This document shows, piece by piece, positions 20,200 to 30,191 of a stretch of 64,000 bases of DNA (position 1 is its first letter; the number at the start of each line of letters is the position of its first letter). The notes beneath the pieces are model-generated. The model had not been told where the DNA came from. It was given only the letters and a program-made list of their open reading frames with translations, and did no database searches. The DNA comes from Arsukibacterium ikkense (GTDB lineage: Bacteria > Pseudomonadota > Gammaproteobacteria > Enterobacterales > Alteromonadaceae), in contig NZ_LAHO01000003.1 in assembly GCF_000987775.1 (NCBI RefSeq), positions 62,001-126,000 of the forward strand. Direction: 5' to 3'. Both the position numbers and the translations under genes were made by a program.

Positions 20200-21477
20200 C
20201 TACGTCACTTTCTGTTTGATAGCATATTCCGGTTTCAGATATTCGTTACTGGACACAATGTTAGCCAGTATTGCAACGGCAGTTCCAACATCAACGTATC
20301 GGGTATATAGCGGTGTAAAGCCCAGCCGCAGGATATTGGGTGAGCGAAAATCAGCAATAACCCCCTGCTTTATCAGTGCCTGACATAAGGCATAAGCGTT
20401 TGGGTGCTGATAAGCCAGTTGACTGCCCCGCTCTGCCGGTTCCAGTGGCGTTAGCAACTGCAAGGCGTGCAGGCTGCCCTGTTGCTGTACCAGCTGATGA
20501 AAGATACTGCTAAGCGCCAGTGATTTCTCCCTAACCGTTGCCATATCGACATCAGCAAACACTTCTAGCGCTGCATCTAATACACTCATTGACAAAATAG
20601 CGGGGGTGCCGGTAAGAAACTGCGTAATGCCCGGCGCTTTCTGGTAAGTATTGTCAAAGTTAAAAGGTGCCTGATGCCCCATCCAGCCGCTTAATGGTTG
20701 GGTTAAACGGGCATGATGTCGCTTGGCTGCATACAAAAACGCTGGCGCACCTGGCCCACCATTGAGGTATTTGTAGCCACAGCCAACCGCAAAATCAACC
20801 TGGCAGATATCCAATTCAATAGGCAACGCACCGGCACTATGGGCTAAATCCCAGATCACCAGCACGCCTTTGGCGTGGGCCAGTTGGGTTAAGCGCTGCA
20901 TGTCGAGTAACCTACCGCTGCGAAAATCTACCTGGGTAAGCAATAATACCGCCACCTCTTCAGTAATGGCCTGCTCTAGCGCCTGATTATCAATGCTGTC
21001 GTTGGCTAACACCAACTGACAGTGTTGCTCACCCAATAAGCTGGCTAAGCCCTGCACCATATATAGATCAGTGGGAAAATTACCGGCTTGCGATAATACC
21101 TTAACCCGGCCCGTTTGCATTAACATGGCGCAGCTGAGCACTTTAAACAAGTTAACCGAAGTCGAATCACAGCAAATTACCTGGCCGGGAGCCGCCCCCA
21201 GTAAAGGGGCGATTTTCTCGCCAACGGTTTGTGGTAAGTCAATCCACTGATGAGTGTTCCAGCTTTTGATTAAATCCTGAGCCCACTGTGCTGCCAGCAC
21301 TTGTTGTGCTCTGACTGCTGCGGCTTTAGGCATTGCCCCTAATGAATTACCATCCAGATAAAGAGTATTAGCGGGCAGCACAAAAGCATCACGCTTGGCA
21401 GCAAGGGGGTCTTGTTGATCATGTAACACTAAAGCTGCCGCAGTTACATCGGCTAACATATCGCTTGGGCTTGTCAC
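20200..21477 (-). CDS. kynU: Kynureninase
   Basis: PLP enzyme cleaving kynurenine to anthranilate and alanine in tryptophan breakdown. 425 residues. LYLDGNSLGAMP at the N-terminus, and the PLP-lysine region VDFAVGCGYKYLNGGPGAPAFLY, are diagnostic. WDLAHSAGALPI carries the cofactor Asp. Its start overlaps the upstream hydrolase gene by four bases, so the two are one transcription unit. Confidence 0.95.
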   Translation of the reverse strand: MTSPSDMLADVTAAALVLHDQQDPLAAKRDAFVLPANTLYLDGNSLGAMPKAAAVRAQQVLAAQWAQDLIKSWNTHQWIDLPQTVGEKIAPLLGAAPGQVICCDSTSVNLFKVLSCAMLMQTGRVKVLSQAGNFPTDLYMVQGLASLLGEQHCQLVLANDSIDNQALEQAITEEVAVLLLTQVDFRSGRLLDMQRLTQLAHAKGVLVIWDLAHSAGALPIELDICQVDFAVGCGYKYLNGGPGAPAFLYAAKRHHARLTQPLSGWMGHQAPFNFDNTYQKAPGITQFLTGTPAILSMSVLDAALEVFADVDMATVREKSLALSSIFHQLVQQQGSLHALQLLTPLEPAERGSQLAYQHPNAYALCQALIKQGVIADFRSPNILRLGFTPLYTRYVDVGTAVAILANIVSSNEYLKPEYAIKQKVT

Positions 21478-22379
21478 TGGGCTAATAGCTCCTGCAAGGT
21501 GAATAGAAAATGTTTATACGCCTCAGTCTGGGGATGGATCCAATCAAAGTGACCGGCATTATCCAGCAATTGAAATGGCATACCGCTGTTGGTCGCCTGC
21601 GTCAGTGGCACTATGCTGTCGTCACTGCCTTGTAACAGCATGGTCAGTGGATGCATGGGCTGTTGCTGCGGGCTGGCTTGCTGATACCCGTCAGCCAGCT
21701 GCGGGTAATTGCCGCCTAAAAACTGGCGGGTAGCGCGCTGACAACTACTCTCATCACTTTGGTAGCTGAGTAAATCGGTAATCGCCGCTAAGCCTATTAC
21801 GCCCTTTACCGGCGCTAATAACGGCTGCTTATTTGCAGCCTGGTGATGGTAACTATGGCCAGCCGCCAATAAGGCCAATTGGCCACCGGCGGAGTGGCCG
21901 GCTAACACCACCTGGGTTAAATCAATCGGGTAAGCACTAAGCGAAGTTTGCGCATGGGCGATACCGGCCAAGACATCATCATAGCTGCCAGGCCACCCGC
22001 CACCAGTATCGCCTACCCGCCGGTATTCCAATGACCACACCGCAATACCGGTCGTAGCTACGGCCTGACTAAACGCATTGCTGTGCGCAATATCATAAGC
22101 ATTTAGCCAGCAACCACCATGAATAAAAACCAGCAACGGCACAGGCTGTTGCGCGCTTATCTGTGGTAAATACAAGTGGCCAAATTGCAGCGGATTATCG
22201 CCGTACGCCAGCTTGATACCGGCAGCCGCAGCAGGCAGATTCAGTAAACTGCTGTAACTCACCTGACTAAGCAGCATTTCAGGTGCCGGGCTCTCTGCTA
22301 GGGTTTGGCTATTACGGTTAGCACAACCTGTGATAAACAGGCAGCATGCCAGCAACAAGATGGGAGTAAATTGGCTCAT
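21474..22379 (-). CDS. Lipoprotein alpha/beta-hydrolase, possibly kynurenine formamidase-like
   Basis: 301 residues. Signal peptide with lipobox ITGC (C19), so predicted to be lipid-anchored outside the cytoplasm. BD-FAE/arylformamidase-type alpha/beta-hydrolase: oxyanion HGGCW (87-91), nucleophile elbow GHSAGG (S163), later Asp in GSDDSIVPL and His in NAGHFDW. It overlaps kynU by four bases, which suggests N-formylkynurenine hydrolysis. The lipoprotein signal is odd for that role because kynureninase is cytoplasmic; an unrelated esterase is the alternative. Confidence 0.75.
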   Translation of the reverse strand: MSQFTPILLLACCLFITGCANRNSQTLAESPAPEMLLSQVSYSSLLNLPAAAAGIKLAYGDNPLQFGHLYLPQISAQQPVPLLVFIHGGCWLNAYDIAHSNAFSQAVATTGIAVWSLEYRRVGDTGGGWPGSYDDVLAGIAHAQTSLSAYPIDLTQVVLAGHSAGGQLALLAAGHSYHHQAANKQPLLAPVKGVIGLAAITDLLSYQSDESSCQRATRQFLGGNYPQLADGYQQASPQQQPMHPLTMLLQGSDDSIVPLTQATNSGMPFQLLDNAGHFDWIHPQTEAYKHFLFTLQELLAQ

Positions 22380-22504
22380 ACAGTGGTTTTATCTTCAACA
22401 CGATTGTGACAGGGTTGCATTAAAGCTAAACCAAACCAATATCATATCCAAGTACTTTGCGCTGTAAAGCCAATTTAGCACTGCCAACATTAACAGGAGT
22501 TTAC

Positions 22505-23344
22505 ATGAATACGCCTTACACCCCACCAAAAGTATGGCATTGGGAGGCTGGCAATGGTGGCCAATTTGCCAGTATAAACCGCCCGATAGCAGGCGCAACG
22601 CATAACAAGCCATTACCTCAGGGTAAACAGCCGCTGCAGTTGTATTCTCTGGCTACCCCTAATGGCGTAAAAGTAACCATGCTGCTCGAAGAGCTGCTCG
22701 AACAAGGTTTTAATGACGCCGAATATGATGCCTGGTTAATTAGCATTAAAGATGGCGATCAGTTTAGTAGCGGCTTTGTGGCGCTTAACCCCAATTCGAA
22801 AATACCGGCCTTACTGGATACCACTAATGATGTCAGGGTGTTTGAGTCGGGTTCCATTTTGTTATATCTGGCCGAGAAATTTGGCAGCTTCCTGCCGACA
22901 GCGCCGGCCAAGCGCACTGAGGTAATGAATTGGTTATTCTGGCAAATGGGCAGCGCACCATTTTTAGGGGGTGGTTTTGGTCATTTTTATGCCTATGCCC
23001 CGGAAAAATATGAATACCCGATCAACCGTTATGCCATGGAAACCAAACGCCAGCTTGATGTGTTGGATAAACAATTGGCTGATAATGAATTTGTCGCCGG
23101 TAACGAGTACAGTATCGCTGATATGGCTATCTGGCCCTGGTATGGTGTGCTGGCACTGGGCCGTTTATACGAGGCTGCAGAGTTTTTACAGGTACAGGAA
23201 TACCGCCACCTGCAACGCTGGGCGCAACAACTGGACGCGCGCCCGGCGGTAAAACGCGGCGTAATGGTTAACCGCAACTGGGGGGATGGCCCGCAGCTGC
23301 CAGAACGGCATAGCAGTTTGGATTTCAATGGCTTAGCAGGCTAA
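22505..23344 (+). CDS. yghU: Glutathione S-transferase family, YghU-like disulfide-bond oxidoreductase
   Basis: 279 residues. Resembles E. coli YghU (Nu-class GST): N-terminal extension PPKVWHWEAGNGGQFASINRPIAGAT, a thioredoxin-fold domain with LATPNGVKVTMLLEELLEQG, the cis-Pro KIPALLD and FESGSILLYLAEKFG glutathione motif, then the helical domain. ATG at 22505 follows ACAGGAG; the upstream in-frame extension is not used. YghU has GSH-dependent disulfide and peroxide reductase activity. Confidence 0.9.
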   Translation: MNTPYTPPKVWHWEAGNGGQFASINRPIAGATHNKPLPQGKQPLQLYSLATPNGVKVTMLLEELLEQGFNDAEYDAWLISIKDGDQFSSGFVALNPNSKIPALLDTTNDVRVFESGSILLYLAEKFGSFLPTAPAKRTEVMNWLFWQMGSAPFLGGGFGHFYAYAPEKYEYPINRYAMETKRQLDVLDKQLADNEFVAGNEYSIADMAIWPWYGVLALGRLYEAAEFLQVQEYRHLQRWAQQLDARPAVKRGVMVNRNWGDGPQLPERHSSLDFNGLAG

Positions 23345-23353
23345 GCCTAACCT

Positions 23354-24193
23354 CTACCAGCCACTAACTGTCTGGGTCGATCTGGCCCAGATATACGTGA
23401 CACCAAAGCCCACCGACCAACCGCCATTTTGCACCACTAACGGGCTGTTTCGGTTTTTTGCACTGCTTACCCGCTCGTAGCGGGCAAAGCCAAAGCCGCG
23501 CCATTTTGATGAAAACTTTTTACTAATGGCACCCGAGGCGCGAAGCGCAATCAGGCCGGGGGCTGCATCAAACTCCGGTCTGTCGGCTGTCACATACTGC
23601 GCAGTAACCTGATAAAAACGATCAGTTAGCTTGTCGCTGCCAAACAACGCACTGATGCCAAAGGTATAGGCCAGCTCATTGGCGGTAATGACGTCAGCAA
23701 ACAAAGCCGGTTCAAAACTGACACCGCTGTAACGCAGGCCATCGTCAAGATCAAACACCGCCCTTAGCGGCATATCCAGCCGTAAGCGGCTGCCCCAGAT
23801 ATTGTCACTTAACGTCCAGCGCAAACGTGGGCCTGCCTCTATCAGGGTGCCCAGCTCAGGCATGCCTGCGCGCTCAGCAATCTCACTCTCAGAAGAGCCC
23901 AGCGCAGCGGCAAAGCCAACATCAAGCTCCAAGGTATCGGTTTTATAAGCACGCAAGCCGACATTATCCCGATCGGACCGTAAAAAATCACCGCGATAAA
24001 TCAAGTAAGGCAATAAAAAGTTACGTTGTACCCGGGCACCCGCGCCGGGGTAGGCTAATTGTTCAATACTCAGGCCAATCAGGCCGGCTTCCCATAATGG
24101 TAATGGCGCAGCGGGCTCTGCTTTTACAGGCGCCAGCAGCGCCACACTACTTAACACAGTGGCTACCCATACGGCGTATATCGATTTAAACAT
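23354..24193 (-). CDS. MipA/OmpV family outer-membrane protein
   Basis: 279 residues with a signal peptide ending ...APVKA. The mature part shows alternating beta-strands typical of MipA/OmpV: LPYLIYRGDFLRSDRDNVGLRAY, an ARLRW-like strand, and a C-terminal strand GWSVGFGVTYIWARS. Members include the MltA-interacting protein MipA and osmoregulated OmpV; the function here is not determined. It overlaps the upstream kinase gene by eight bases. Confidence 0.85.
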   Translation of the reverse strand: MFKSIYAVWVATVLSSVALLAPVKAEPAAPLPLWEAGLIGLSIEQLAYPGAGARVQRNFLLPYLIYRGDFLRSDRDNVGLRAYKTDTLELDVGFAAALGSSESEIAERAGMPELGTLIEAGPRLRWTLSDNIWGSRLRLDMPLRAVFDLDDGLRYSGVSFEPALFADVITANELAYTFGISALFGSDKLTDRFYQVTAQYVTADRPEFDAAPGLIALRASGAISKKFSSKWRGFGFARYERVSSAKNRNSPLVVQNGGWSVGFGVTYIWARSTQTVSGW

Positions 24194-25526
24194 GACACTC
24201 CTGTTGCAAAGCGCGCTGAGTTAAGTGCGGCGTAATAAGTTGCCTGATATTTACCCGGGCATTCAATCTGGCCGCCAACAAATACAAACCGGCTATTTTA
24301 CGGTGTAAAAACAAGGCATCGGCCGGTGGGCTGTGCCAATAATTTTGTTGCATACTAAGTGCAGTGCCGGCCAGGCGCAAGCGCTGGGCTAAATCGCTTT
24401 GACCAAAATCATAGGCTGTGAGCTGGCGCAGTGGTTCACAAGCCAGCTCAACTACGTTAAGCACGGCTTCTTTTTGCTCTGGCAAAATACTCTGGCTGAA
24501 AAAACCAATATCAGTAAGTGCCTTCGCCATTGCTGAACGATCCTGGCAACAGGCGGCGCTGAATAAATCTTTATAACCGTTACTTATTAGCCTGGGATAA
24601 TCCCGGCATGCGCCAAAGTCCAGCAATACCAGTTGCTTGCTTTGCAGATTGTATAAATAGTTGGCAAAATTAGGGTCGGTTTGTACCAATTTAAACTCAA
24701 ATAACTCCCGGAATAACAGTTTAAAGAGCAGGCTAACTACCCTATCCCGCTCCTCCTGCCCGGCACTTTGCAGGCTTTCAATGGGGTGGCCTTCCACAAA
24801 CGACATCACTAAAATACTGCTGCTACTGAGCTCGGGATACACCTGCGGCAAAGTATAGGCATGATCAGCCGCTAAATGCTGGCGGTAACGTTGTAAATAG
24901 CGGGCTTCTTGCAAATAATCGGCTTCCGTTTGCAACTGCGCTTTTGCTTCTTGCAATAACTGCTGGTAGTCCACCTCTGCCGGGATCAGGCCACTGATCT
25001 TCAGTAACGATGCCACATTATCAACATCGCTATCAATGCTGCCCTGAATACCCGGATACTGAATTTTTACTGCCAGTTTAGTACCGTTATCATGATAGGC
25101 CTGATGAACCTGGCCAATAGACGCAGCCGCCATCGGTTTAAAAGTAAAGTCAGCAAAGTGTTGCTGCCATTGCTCACCAAGTTGTTGGCGCAAAACCTGT
25201 GATAACTGACTGCTGGGCATTGGATTGGCATTGGCCCGCAGCCGGGTTAATAAGTCTGACAGTTCTGGCGGCAGTAAATCGCCCGCATCCATTGACAACA
25301 GCTGGCCCATTTTCATCGCCGCGCCGCGCATGTGGGCCAATTGGTCGGCCACCCGTTTTATGTTGGCCGGGGTAAGCAACATCACCTTACTGCTGGGCTT
25401 GTTTCCTTTCGCCAGTTGCCTGGCGCCTTCAGCCAGCATGCCGCCGGCTACCCTGCCAGCTAGCGAGGCTAAGCTACCAAAGCGGGAAAGCCGGTTAACC
25501 GGCACTTTTGAACGATTGTCTGTCAT
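24186..25526 (-). CDS. AarF/UbiB (ABC1)-family atypical kinase
   Basis: 446 residues. The family KxGQ signature is in RGAAMKMGQLLSMD, and ASIGQVHQAYHDNGTKLAVKIQYPG carries the ATP-binding Lys; LLDFGACRDYP holds the metal-binding DFG-like motif and TDPNFANYLY the catalytic D/N pair. It is closer to ABC1/COQ8-like proteins than to UbiB of the ubiE-ubiJ-ubiB cluster. I chose the ATG at 25526 (MTDNRSK) over a TTG five codons upstream; neither has a good SD. Likely tied to quinone or lipid metabolism. Confidence 0.82.
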   Translation of the reverse strand: MTDNRSKVPVNRLSRFGSLASLAGRVAGGMLAEGARQLAKGNKPSSKVMLLTPANIKRVADQLAHMRGAAMKMGQLLSMDAGDLLPPELSDLLTRLRANANPMPSSQLSQVLRQQLGEQWQQHFADFTFKPMAAASIGQVHQAYHDNGTKLAVKIQYPGIQGSIDSDVDNVASLLKISGLIPAEVDYQQLLQEAKAQLQTEADYLQEARYLQRYRQHLAADHAYTLPQVYPELSSSSILVMSFVEGHPIESLQSAGQEERDRVVSLLFKLLFRELFEFKLVQTDPNFANYLYNLQSKQLVLLDFGACRDYPRLISNGYKDLFSAACCQDRSAMAKALTDIGFFSQSILPEQKEAVLNVVELACEPLRQLTAYDFGQSDLAQRLRLAGTALSMQQNYWHSPPADALFLHRKIAGLYLLAARLNARVNIRQLITPHLTQRALQQECHV

Positions 25527-25598
25527 GGCACCACAAGTCAATTGAGAACGTCAGGCTTTTTATACGGAAGCAAAGGCTATTAAGCCCAACCTTTTTAA

Positions 25599-26810
25599 CT
25601 AAGGTTGCAATGTCTGTTGTTGATAATCCAGTAACGCCGCTTGCTCGCGCTGACAGTAGTCGCTAATCGCATCAACAAGCGGGCCGGGGCTAAAGTGATA
25701 AAAACCATGGCGAATAACCGGCACAAAGCCGCGCTTCAGTTTGTGCTCACCCTGAGCGCCGGCATCAAATCGTGCCAGTTTATTGGCAATACAATAGTCA
25801 ATGCCAGCGTAATAGCAGCACTCGAAATGCAGTTTATCAAATTCAGCAACACAGCCCCAATAACGGCCATATAAGCAATCAGCTGATTTAAAGCATAACG
25901 AAGCTGCCACCAGCTTACCCTGAGCATAGGCGGCAAACACGACGATGCTATCGGCCATATACTGCCCCCACAGGGCAAAGGTTGCCGGGGTTAAATAACC
26001 ATTATGGCCTGATCTTTTTTGATAGGTGGCCTGATAAAAGCCAACAAATTGCGGCCAAAAATCTGTCGGCAGGTTATTGCCATCGAACGTTATAACCTCG
26101 ATACCTTGTTGTTGTACCTGCCGGCGTTCTTTACTTATTTGTTTGCGTTTACGCGAGGGCAACCGCGCTAAAAATCCGGCAAAGTCAGTATAATGTTGAT
26201 TATGCCACTGAAACTGCACATCGAAGCGCTCCAGCAAACCGTGCTGGCGCATGATCTGCTGTAACGCTATATCCGGATATAAACACTGAAAGTTACTGCA
26301 GGCCAACTGCTGCTGCCGTTGCAAGATAGCCTGGTGTATAAGCTTATACAGCTGCTCTGAGTTTTCGCCTGGCGCTAAACCCAGCCGGGGGCCTTGTGCC
26401 GGCGTAAACGGAATAGCACAAAGTAACTTAGGGTAATAACTTAACTGCTGGCGCTGATAGGCCTCGGCAATGGTCCAGTCAAACAGATATTCGCCATAAG
26501 AATGCAGCTTTAAGTACATGGGCATAGCAGCAACTAAATTGTTAGCGCGATACACCAGTAAATGTTGCGGCAGCCAGCCGGTGCCCTCGCCGACGCTGCC
26601 GCCCTGCTCCAATGCTGCCAGAAAAGCATGGCGACAAAACGGGTTGTCAGCCCAAAACAAGCTGTCCCACGCGGCAGGTTCTATCGTTGTTAAATCGTCA
26701 CAACAATGCACATCTAACAACTTATCTTCCTGTTTGTCGGCAGCTTTTCGCGGATTATAACAAAATTCTGTTTGCTCATCGACAGTACAGCTTGAGGCTG
26801 ATAGCATCAT
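25599..26810 (-). CDS. FemAB-like acyltransferase (PF04339, GNAT fold)
   Basis: 403 residues from the ATG at 26810. Resembles the PF04339 family annotated peptidogalycan biosynthesis or GNAT: LFWADNPFCRHAFLAALEQGGSVG, GWLPQHLLVYR, a LPSRKRKQISKERR segment, and GRYWGCVAEFDKLHFECCYYAGIDYCI near the C-terminus, then DAGAQGEHKLKRGF. The open frame reaches 26876 but would overlap the start of the divergent gene at 26845. A GTG inside the first 35 codons (LLDVHCC) could also be the start. Function unknown; amino-acid or acyl transfer is the family expectation. Confidence 0.72.
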   Translation of the reverse strand: MMLSASSCTVDEQTEFCYNPRKAADKQEDKLLDVHCCDDLTTIEPAAWDSLFWADNPFCRHAFLAALEQGGSVGEGTGWLPQHLLVYRANNLVAAMPMYLKLHSYGEYLFDWTIAEAYQRQQLSYYPKLLCAIPFTPAQGPRLGLAPGENSEQLYKLIHQAILQRQQQLACSNFQCLYPDIALQQIMRQHGLLERFDVQFQWHNQHYTDFAGFLARLPSRKRKQISKERRQVQQQGIEVITFDGNNLPTDFWPQFVGFYQATYQKRSGHNGYLTPATFALWGQYMADSIVVFAAYAQGKLVAASLCFKSADCLYGRYWGCVAEFDKLHFECCYYAGIDYCIANKLARFDAGAQGEHKLKRGFVPVIRHGFYHFSPGPLVDAISDYCQREQAALLDYQQQTLQP

Positions 26811-26844
26811 TTTATCTGGTTTTATCCTTAATACAGGCCGAATA

Positions 26845-26981
26845 ATGGCAGAACTTAGCCACAGTGCATACTCCAAGCAGGTTCGCTGGTTGCTGTTCAG
26901 CCTTATTGTGCTGAGTGTCGTCTTATCCTGGAGTGGGATTATTGACCACTATACCACCGCCTATATTGACGATGCCTTAGT
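26845..26981 (+). pseudogene. 5' fragment of membrane-protein gene split by the Tn3 transposon
   Basis: ATG at 26845, then 45 codons (MAELSHSAYSKQVRWLLFSL and one transmembrane helix) up to the transposon junction. In its present state translation runs into transposon DNA and stops after 60 residues. The rest of the gene is at 60035-61129. Joining this fragment to 60040 with one copy of TTAGT restores ...YIDDALV-QASSAFVIARG... in frame, giving 408 residues. Confidence 0.9.
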
Positions 26982-27019
26982 GAGGGTTAGCCGGGATTCG
27001 GGAAATTTCTCATATAATG
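26982..27019 (+). repeat. Left terminal inverted repeat (IRL) of the Tn3-family transposon
   Basis: 38 bp beginning GAGGGTTAGCCGGGATTC and including GGAAATTTCTCAT. Mismatches to the right end are at positions 8, 19 and three near the inner end. The preceding TTAGT (26977-26981) is the target duplication. The 80 bp beyond it, up to the ynfA remnant, holds nothing recognisable. Confidence 0.93.
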
Positions 27020-27101
27020 ATGACTAAGAATATGTTTTTTATGAAATTCATTATTTCGCCATTTACTCACTTTCAAACCGATGCTCCGAGTACAGTCTGC
27101 T

Positions 27102-27276
27102 TCATCTGGGAGCAAACATGATCACTGCCATGCCTGCGAGCATTAGCCCCACGCCAGCCAGATCCCAGCGGTGTGGTTGAATGCCATCTACTCCCCACAA
27201 CCAGACTATTGCTATTGTTACGTATACTCCGCCATAAGCCGCGTAAACACGTCCAGCAGCCGTTGGGTGAAGCGTT
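27102..27276 (-). pseudogene. ynfA: 3' fragment of YnfA (UPF0060) gene, disrupted by IS1182-family element
   Basis: Encodes [20 protein letters not shown]...[15 protein letters not shown], the C-terminal half of the small UPF0060/YnfA membrane-protein family. The N-terminal half lies at 29096-29250 beyond the insertion sequence. Removing the IS and one GTT copy gives a continuous 108-residue frame through ...[13 protein letters not shown]..., the normal family length. Downstream of the CDF gene in the same direction. Confidence 0.9.
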
Positions 27277-29095
27277 GAGGCTGTAGAAAAACCTCTTTTC
27301 ATGCGATCAAGTTTGTGATCAAATAGCGTTGTCTGATTAAAAAGTGGACAACGCCTAATGCCTAAATATATCCCTTACGATTACAATCAAAATGCCATGG
27401 TGGTGATTAATTACCTTGATCAACTCCAGCCTGGCACCTTTGAGCATGCCATTCATTACCTGATTGATAACAAACTGGACTTGTCGATATTTCACTGCAA
27501 ATACCAGAATGAAGATAACGGCCGTCCGGCGTATGATCCAGCTGTGTTATTAAAAATTATTCTATTTGCCTACTCCAAGGGTATTACTTCGAGCCGTGAA
27601 ATCCAGTGGTGCTGCGAAACTAACATTATCTTTAAAGCCTTGTCGTGCGATACCGTGCCGCACTTTACGACTATTGCGGCCTTTGTCAGTGGCTCGTCGG
27701 TACAAATTGCCCAGCTGTTTGAGCAGGTATTGTTGGTTTGTCATCAACAAGGGTTGTTGGGTAATGAACTGTTCGCCATTGATGGCTGCAAAATGCCCTC
27801 TAACGCTGCCAAGGAATGGTCAGGCACCTTTAAAGAGCTGAGCGCTAAACGGGATAAACTCAAGCGGCAAATTCGCTACCATCTGGAACAGCATAAAAAG
27901 TTGGATGCACAGGCTAATGCCGATGACGAGCGCAAAGCGCGGCACCAGCAAAGCATTGAAACATTGAATAAAGCGCATGACAAAATCGAACACTTTTTAA
28001 AGACCGCCAGTCCACGGATGGGCCAGGGTAAACGATGCAAGGAAGTAAAAAGTAATATCACCGACAACGAATCGGCCAAGATGACCACCAGCAAAGGCAC
28101 TATTCAGGGATACAACGGTGTGGCGGCGGTGGATAAGAAGCATCAGATAATCGTGGATGCACAAGCGTTCGGTGAAGGACAAGAGCACCATACCTTAGTG
28201 CCGGTGTTAGAAAAGATAAAGCAGCGCTATAAACGGATGGGGATTAGCGAGGATATCTTTGCCGGTAATACCATCGTGACGGCCGATACGGGCTTTGCCA
28301 ATGAAGCAAACAATAGTTATTTATACCAACAGAAGATAAATGGTTATGTCCCGGATAATCAGTTTAGAAAGCGTGACCCGAAATTCAGCGAACAAAAACA
28401 AAAATATGGCAAACGACATATTCCTACCGCCAAAGGCCAAAAATCGATTATCCCATCCAGTGCATTTACGTTTGACCCAATAGCCATGACCTGTATTTGC
28501 CCTGCAGGTGAGTTGTTGCCCTTTAGAGGTTTTAGGTTGGAATCAGACGGGCTACAACGAGCGCAATTTAATGGCAGATTATTACAGTGTCGACACTGTA
28601 ATTTAAAAGAGCAATGCATGATAAACCCTGAGTCGGCGAGTCATAGAAAAGGGAATGGCCGACAGGTATCGTTTTTAATGAAAGCCAATGCGCCCCCGAA
28701 TTACACCGACTGGATGAAACAGCGGGTAGATAGCGAGGCGGGTAAACAAATCTATAGCCACCGCATGTCGGTAGTAGAACCGGTGTTTGGCAATATTGGG
28801 ACGAACAAAGGGCTAAAACGGTTTAGCCTGCGCGGCAAAACTAAGGTGCAAGGCCAATGGCAGTTGTTCTGTATGGTGCATAACTTAGAGAAAGTAAGCC
28901 GTTATGGCAAGGTGGGGTAAAGCGAGGTGAAGAGTGGCCTAAACTCCGCTAATAGCGAGGCTATAAAACCAAATTAACATCAGAATAAATCTTGTCTTGA
29001 AATTATCACCAGAAACCTGCAAAGTTGATAACAAATAATAAACAGAATAGCCGAAGTGAAAATGCTGTGTTCTGAACAGGTTTTTCTACAGGCTC
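27277..29095 (+). mobile_element. IS1182-family insertion sequence
   Basis: 1819 bp. Ends are GAGGCTGTAGAAAAACCT (left) and its complement with one mismatch (GAGCCTG...) on the right: 18-bp inverted repeats. A 3-bp direct repeat GTT (27274-27276 and 29096-29098) flanks it. It contains one transposase gene and disrupts ynfA within the transposon's metal cargo. Confidence 0.92.
27358..28920 (+). CDS. IS1182-family transposase
   Basis: 520 residues. N-terminal DUF772-type domain ([31 protein letters not shown]), a coiled-coil stretch (about residues 155-215), then the DDE core: [30 protein letters not shown] and [21 protein letters not shown] with the catalytic Glu. A Cys cluster (CICPAGE...[10 protein letters not shown]) is typical of this family. 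The frame is intact, so the element may be active. Confidence 0.95.
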   Translation: MPKYIPYDYNQNAMVVINYLDQLQPGTFEHAIHYLIDNKLDLSIFHCKYQNEDNGRPAYDPAVLLKIILFAYSKGITSSREIQWCCETNIIFKALSCDTVPHFTTIAAFVSGSSVQIAQLFEQVLLVCHQQGLLGNELFAIDGCKMPSNAAKEWSGTFKELSAKRDKLKRQIRYHLEQHKKLDAQANADDERKARHQQSIETLNKAHDKIEHFLKTASPRMGQGKRCKEVKSNITDNESAKMTTSKGTIQGYNGVAAVDKKHQIIVDAQAFGEGQEHHTLVPVLEKIKQRYKRMGISEDIFAGNTIVTADTGFANEANNSYLYQQKINGYVPDNQFRKRDPKFSEQKQKYGKRHIPTAKGQKSIIPSSAFTFDPIAMTCICPAGELLPFRGFRLESDGLQRAQFNGRLLQCRHCNLKEQCMINPESASHRKGNGRQVSFLMKANAPPNYTDWMKQRVDSEAGKQIYSHRMSVVEPVFGNIGTNKGLKRFSLRGKTKVQGQWQLFCMVHNLEKVSRYGKVG

Positions 29096-29250
29096 GTTAA
29101 CAACCAGGCAAATAATGCCAGACTGATTGCAGTAGGTAACAGCACCCAGGCTGAAGCTCCTTTTTTCAGCCACAAGTAAGGCAAATAGCAACCGACAATT
29201 TCTGCTATTGCAGTAATGATAAATAAACCTAACGTTGTAATGACGGGCAC
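29096..29250 (-). pseudogene. ynfA: 5' fragment of YnfA (UPF0060) gene
   Basis: Starts at a GTG (29250; an in-frame ATG at 29277 lies inside the CDF gene's end) and encodes [21 protein letters not shown]...ALFAWLLT, the N-terminal half of a YnfA-type protein, before running into the IS and a stop. It overlapped or abutted the CDF gene's stop, so ynfA was the last gene of the cadR-CDF-ynfA operon. Confidence 0.88.
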
Positions 29251-29251
29251 T

Positions 29252-30160
29252 TCACTGCACCATATCCGGGAATTCATCCCGACAATCTTCTTGTGTTAAC
29301 TCCAGTTCTATCGTGGTATGTGCTAAATCAAACTGCTCCAATGCGTTAGCAATACGCAGCTTAATATCGGCATAATGGTTTGCAGTAAATGCCTTGCTGG
29401 CATTGGTTACCACATGTGCGGTGAGTACATGATGTTCACCATCAAGCGACCAGAGATGCAGGTGATGAATGCTGTCTAACTCATCAATTTTCAGCAAAGT
29501 ATCTTGGATTTCATTTTGCAATTTGCTATCTGGCGCGGCTTGCAGAAATAAACGCGCAGTTGTGCTGAGGTTTCGTAAAACATTAACCAAAATAAATAAG
29601 GTGAAACCAATAGAAAGCAAAGGGTCAAGGATAGGCCAATCCACAAATTGCAACACAATAGCCACAACCAAAACTGCAACCCACCCAAGAACGTCTTCAA
29701 GCAAATGCCAATTCAGCACTTTTTCATTCAGTGTATTTCCTTTACTCAAGCGGTAAGCGGCAAAGCCATTGACTGCAACACCCAGCACAGCTAAAGCCAG
29801 CATTCCCTCTGTCACTGGCATTACCGGGTTAGCCAGCCGCGGTATTGCCTCAGTCAGTACCCAAACCGATCCGGCAATCAATACCAAGCCGTTAATTAAG
29901 GCGCCAAACAATGACAATCTGCGGTAGCCGTAAGTAAATTGTCGGTTTGCAGACTTTCGGCCAAGCCGGTTCAACAGCCATGCACTGCCAATAGATAAGC
30001 TATCACCCAGGTCATGCACTGCATCTGCCATAATTGCTGTGCTGTTGGTTAACCAACCGCCGATAAACTCAATTAGGGTGAAACCCACATTAAGAAAAAA
30101 AGCCATAGCGATCCGGTTGTCGCTGTCGTCTTTGATATGTGAATGGTTGTGCTGGTGCAT
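29252..30160 (-). CDS. czcD: Cation diffusion facilitator (CDF) efflux protein, CzcD-like
   Basis: Proton-driven export of Zn/Cd/Co/Ni-type cations across the inner membrane. 302 residues: His-rich N-terminus (HQHNHSH), six transmembrane segments, metal-site motifs ADAVHDLGD in TM2 and [10 protein letters not shown] in TM5, and a cytoplasmic C-terminal domain ([20 protein letters not shown]). Second gene behind the CadR-type regulator; ynfA follows. Confidence 0.92.
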   Translation of the reverse strand: MHQHNHSHIKDDSDNRIAMAFFLNVGFTLIEFIGGWLTNSTAIMADAVHDLGDSLSIGSAWLLNRLGRKSANRQFTYGYRRLSLFGALINGLVLIAGSVWVLTEAIPRLANPVMPVTEGMLALAVLGVAVNGFAAYRLSKGNTLNEKVLNWHLLEDVLGWVAVLVVAIVLQFVDWPILDPLLSIGFTLFILVNVLRNLSTTARLFLQAAPDSKLQNEIQDTLLKIDELDSIHHLHLWSLDGEHHVLTAHVVTNASKAFTANHYADIKLRIANALEQFDLAHTTIELELTQEDCRDEFPDMVQ

Positions 30161-30191
30161 TAAGACTCACCTATTTATTGCTGATAACAAC

